From NCBI GenBank assembly GCA_026014595.1, contig JAOZHY010000019.1, positions 1 to 64,000 of the forward strand: a stretch of 64,000 nucleotides of DNA, read 5' to 3'. The translations under genes and the position numbers were made by a program. The notes beneath the pieces were generated by a model. That model was not told where the DNA came from. It did not search any database and saw only the letters and a program-made list of their open reading frames with translations. This DNA comes from Candidatus Bathyarchaeota archaeon. Its GTDB lineage: Archaea > Thermoproteota > Bathyarchaeia > Bathyarchaeales > Bathycorpusculaceae. The stretch's first letter is position 1; every line of letters starts with the position of its first letter. Shown piece by piece: positions 61,918 through 64,000 of this stretch.

Positions 61918-63102
61918 TTACTGCTTGCGTATTACTTCAAATTTTTTCGGGTCGCCCTTTATGAAGCCCACAACCTGAAGGATAAAGTTCAAGGTCACAG
62001 TTACGTAACTTGCTAGAATTCCTCCAATGGCGTGCTTCCAGCCCATAATCTTGCCTATGGTGTAGCCTCTGATGGCAAACCACAAAATCAAAGTAGCATA
62101 CGTGAAAGGTAGAACCGCATCGGGGATGTTAATTATGCCCAGATACTTCAGCGGCACGCCCAACGTTGAAAGCGCGTACAGCCACAAGCCTGAATAACCG
62201 AAAACGGCTATCCGCAACCTGTTCCTAAGAGGCAACAGTTTATACCGCAGAATTCTAAGCTGCCCCCACATCCAACGTCTCCTCTGAACAACCGCGTCAG
62301 TGAAGGTCAAGGGCGGTACGATGTAAATTTTCTTTTCCGAGTTGAAAGTGGAGAAACCGTGCAGCGACGCCTTCTGGAAGTAGAACAGGTCCTCACTGCT
62401 TATCAACTTAATTTCTGGGTTAGACGAGTAGTCGCTCAGGTCATACGAAACGGTCTGGTCAACCTTGCTGGTCATGCAGGTTCCTTCGCCATGTGCCCAA
62501 ATAGGCTCTTCAATGTTGGTGAAAAAGTTGCAGAACATTCCACAAGCAACACAACGCTCATAATCAATAACCGTCGCCAACACGCCCTTTGACCTGGGAG
62601 CAATGGTGCCAATCATGATGTCAGCGTCTACTGTCAAGCCTTCCTCCATAAACTCTTTGCTTGGCAAAGCATCATCATCGCCTTGGAACAGCATGTAATT
62701 AGGGCTTAACGTGCCATCGGCAACCATTTTCTGCCTAAGTCTGCGTGCATACTCGAGCGCTCTCGACTTGTACAGGTCTTCACATTCAAACGAGGCAGGA
62801 ACCACTACCACCTTGTCAGCAACATACTCGTCTTTATGCGTGTCCCATTCTTCAATAATCACCCAAGTCTCAACTTCAACAGGAAGATTGTAGCCTTTCA
62901 CAGTCTGAAATGTTTTATTCACCATTTGGACGTTGCCAATGGTCGGGATCTGGAAAATGATTTTTTCAACATTCTTCCTAGCTCCGCCCTGTCGCACACG
63001 CCTGCGTTTCTTCATGTTGTAAACTTTTCCAAGCAATAATATGGTGACGTAGAAAAACGGAGAGAGCCAAATGATCGAAATCAAGTAATCCAGTGCTATC
63101 AT
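61918..63102 (-). CDS. GT2-family membrane glycosyltransferase
   Basis: A 394-residue protein. One N-terminal helix is followed by the GT-A core with FQGDDDALPSKEF (DxD, ~139-151) and the acceptor motif QRRRWMWGQ (~273-281). Three C-terminal helices follow. A cluster of Cys (CVACGMFC) is unusual. It overlaps the dehydrogenase gene by 4 nt. The pair suggests synthesis of a uronic-acid-containing surface glycan. Confidence 0.87.
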   Translation of the reverse strand: MIALDYLISIIWLSPFFYVTILLLGKVYNMKKRRRVRQGGARKNVEKIIFQIPTIGNVQMVNKTFQTVKGYNLPVEVETWVIIEEWDTHKDEYVADKVVVVPASFECEDLYKSRALEYARRLRQKMVADGTLSPNYMLFQGDDDALPSKEFMEEGLTVDADIMIGTIAPRSKGVLATVIDYERCVACGMFCNFFTNIEEPIWAHGEGTCMTSKVDQTVSYDLSDYSSNPEIKLISSEDLFYFQKASLHGFSTFNSEKKIYIVPPLTFTDAVVQRRRWMWGQLRILRYKLLPLRNRLRIAVFGYSGLWLYALSTLGVPLKYLGIINIPDAVLPFTYATLILWFAIRGYTIGKIMGWKHAIGGILASYVTVTLNFILQVVGFIKGDPKKFEVIRKQ

Positions 63103-63830
63103 TTGCGAAGTCTCTGGTTATAGTTTTTAATCGCCTCAAACAGCAGAGGATTTAATCCTGCGCTGTGAAAAGCAGTGATTAATTGATCCAGGTTTGCAGG
63201 CAAACACTTCCCCCCAAAAGGTTCACCGAACTTGGATGTTCCATACGACGATATCCGGCTGTCAGCTGTCACCATTTCCGCAAGCTCCCTAATGTTCAGC
63301 CCAAGTTTCTGGGCAAGCTCGTTTGCTTCGTTCCAGAAGGTTATCAGCATAGCCAGATGCGAGTTAGAGAGAAGCTTGGCTGCTTCGCTTGTCGTCGGAT
63401 CCGTAATGTAAACTGGTTTCTTCATAGGCGAATAAAGCGAAGCCAGCTGTTCCCCGTGTTCTTTGCAGCATTGTCCAATAATGATGCGGTCGGGATTTTC
63501 CACATCCTCGCAAGCGGAGTTTTCCCTGAGAAACTCAGGATTATGCGTTATGTGAACACTATACTTCTTCATCAGCGCCTCAGTAGTGCCAACTGGCACG
63601 GTGCTTTTTATGACGTAAAGCCCTTTTACATGTTTTTTTATGAGGGTTTGCACAGATTCATCCACTGCGTTCTCTGGAGTGCAAATAAACGTCAAATCAA
63701 CGCTTTCTTCAGGAGCAGTTATCGAGGGAAAGATGTAGGGGTCAAAAATGAAAACTTCATGCTTCAACTTTTGCAACAGGAAGGCTTGGGCTTTACCTAC
63801 AGTGCCGTACCCAATCACGTTTATTCTCAT
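63099..63830 (-). CDS. short UDP-glucose/GDP-mannose dehydrogenase-family protein
   Basis: A 243-residue protein. GYGTVGKAQA (7-16) is the NAD-binding loop. KSTVPVGTTEAL and HNPEFLRENSA follow, and the catalytic Cys lies in FGGKCLPANL. The family normally has ~430 residues. Here the C-terminal sugar-nucleotide-binding domain is missing, although the stop is clean and the next gene is coupled. It may be a truncated yet active two-domain form. True enzymes read GGxCLPKD, so the Lys-Asp after the Cys loop is replaced. Confidence 0.85.
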   Translation of the reverse strand: MRINVIGYGTVGKAQAFLLQKLKHEVFIFDPYIFPSITAPEESVDLTFICTPENAVDESVQTLIKKHVKGLYVIKSTVPVGTTEALMKKYSVHITHNPEFLRENSACEDVENPDRIIIGQCCKEHGEQLASLYSPMKKPVYITDPTTSEAAKLLSNSHLAMLITFWNEANELAQKLGLNIRELAEMVTADSRISSYGTSKFGEPFGGKCLPANLDQLITAFHSAGLNPLLFEAIKNYNQRLRK

Positions 63831-64000
63831 TTGTTGTCAAGCCTTCTTGCCGCTTGGAGATAATTGGGGATTTGATACCCCGTTAATTGCACGCATGGTA
63901 AACTTGCCTTGCCTCTTTTAAAGACGAGTGTTTAGGTTACTAATAACTATTATTAAAATCTATTTTTAAGAACACCGTCCTTTACGCTAATTAGACAAAT
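63831..64000. other. intergenic end of the window
   Basis: The last 170 bases are AT-rich toward the edge and hold no gene. A weak GGGG...CCCC pair at 63869-63884 was seen, too short to call. Confidence 0.4.

Overview
This 64-kb window is archaeal chromosome at roughly 50% G+C. Archaeal hallmarks are an aIF5B, an FttA/aCPSF1 KH-metallo-beta-lactamase factor, a proteasome beta subunit, the enolase-uS2-MEMO operon, SepF, archaeal-type phosphoglycerate mutase (ApgM), a Dpo4-like polymerase with a C-terminal PIP box, TATA-type promoters, and many GTG/TTG starts. Formylmethanofuran dehydrogenase, Mch and methanofuran biosynthesis genes occur without any methyl-coenzyme M reductase gene in view. 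With surface-glycan and N-glycosylation-type genes, this fits a Bathyarchaeia-like or related TACK lineage. That placement is inference from gene content, not a phylogeny.

Layout. 1-~370: 3' end of 23S rRNA. 0.75-5.4 kb: a flippase and three neighbouring nucleotidyltransferase paralogues. 5.5-11.9 kb: a C1 island with a CitG-like gene, fwdDBAC and mch. 12-14.9 kb: an ECF-type membrane protein, then a coiled-coil protein paired with a PPP phosphatase. 15-22 kb: housekeeping (MEMO, uS2, enolase, aIF5B, GMP synthase subunit). 22.7-27.4 kb: a GG-ended MoaD/SAMP-like protein, proteasome beta, FttA, SepF and a phosphodiesterase. 28-33 kb: surface genes, including one clear pseudogene and one frameshifted regulator. 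35-35.8 kb: a HepT/MntA toxin-antitoxin pair. 36-41.7 kb: the methanofuran operon mfnBADFE, divergent from a HisA-like gene. 41.7-47.9 kb: a Pelota/eRF1-like protein, thioredoxin, a PRC-barrel protein, a radical SAM-DinB pair, an intact secreted paralogue of the 28-kb pseudogene, and a PPC-domain protein. 47.9-53.8 kb: glycosyltransferases, a Rieske ferredoxin remnant, a VOC protein, an RNase HI, small regulators, a p24/GOLD-like membrane protein and a class II aldolase. 53.9-57.2 kb: a beta-helix surface protein and an AT-rich tail-fibre-like unit. 57.2-64 kb: ApgM, a G1 (eqolisin-type) peptidase, an HtpX-like protease, and a glycosyltransferase with a short UDP-sugar dehydrogenase.

How the genes work together. 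FwdABCD and Mch catalyse steps of the tetrahydromethanopterin-linked methyl branch of the Wood-Ljungdahl pathway, and MfnB, A, D, F and E make the methanofuran that Fwd uses. Enolase, ApgM and class II aldolase cover part of glycolysis/gluconeogenesis. The flippase, GT2 and GT39 enzymes and the sugar-nucleotide dehydrogenase form a dispersed surface-glycan set.

The least explained signals are: a ~90-nt dispersed repeat present three times at intergenic sites (14956-15044, 18125-18214, 61241-61330) with a conserved hairpin potential; a separate long-arm hairpin at 18037-18109; the tail-fibre-like unit with a palindromic site and a tiny coupled ORF; a stand-alone Pelota-like protein; the coiled-coil/PPP phosphatase pair; and three eroded genes. 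No CRISPR array, transposase, integrase or tRNA gene was recognised.
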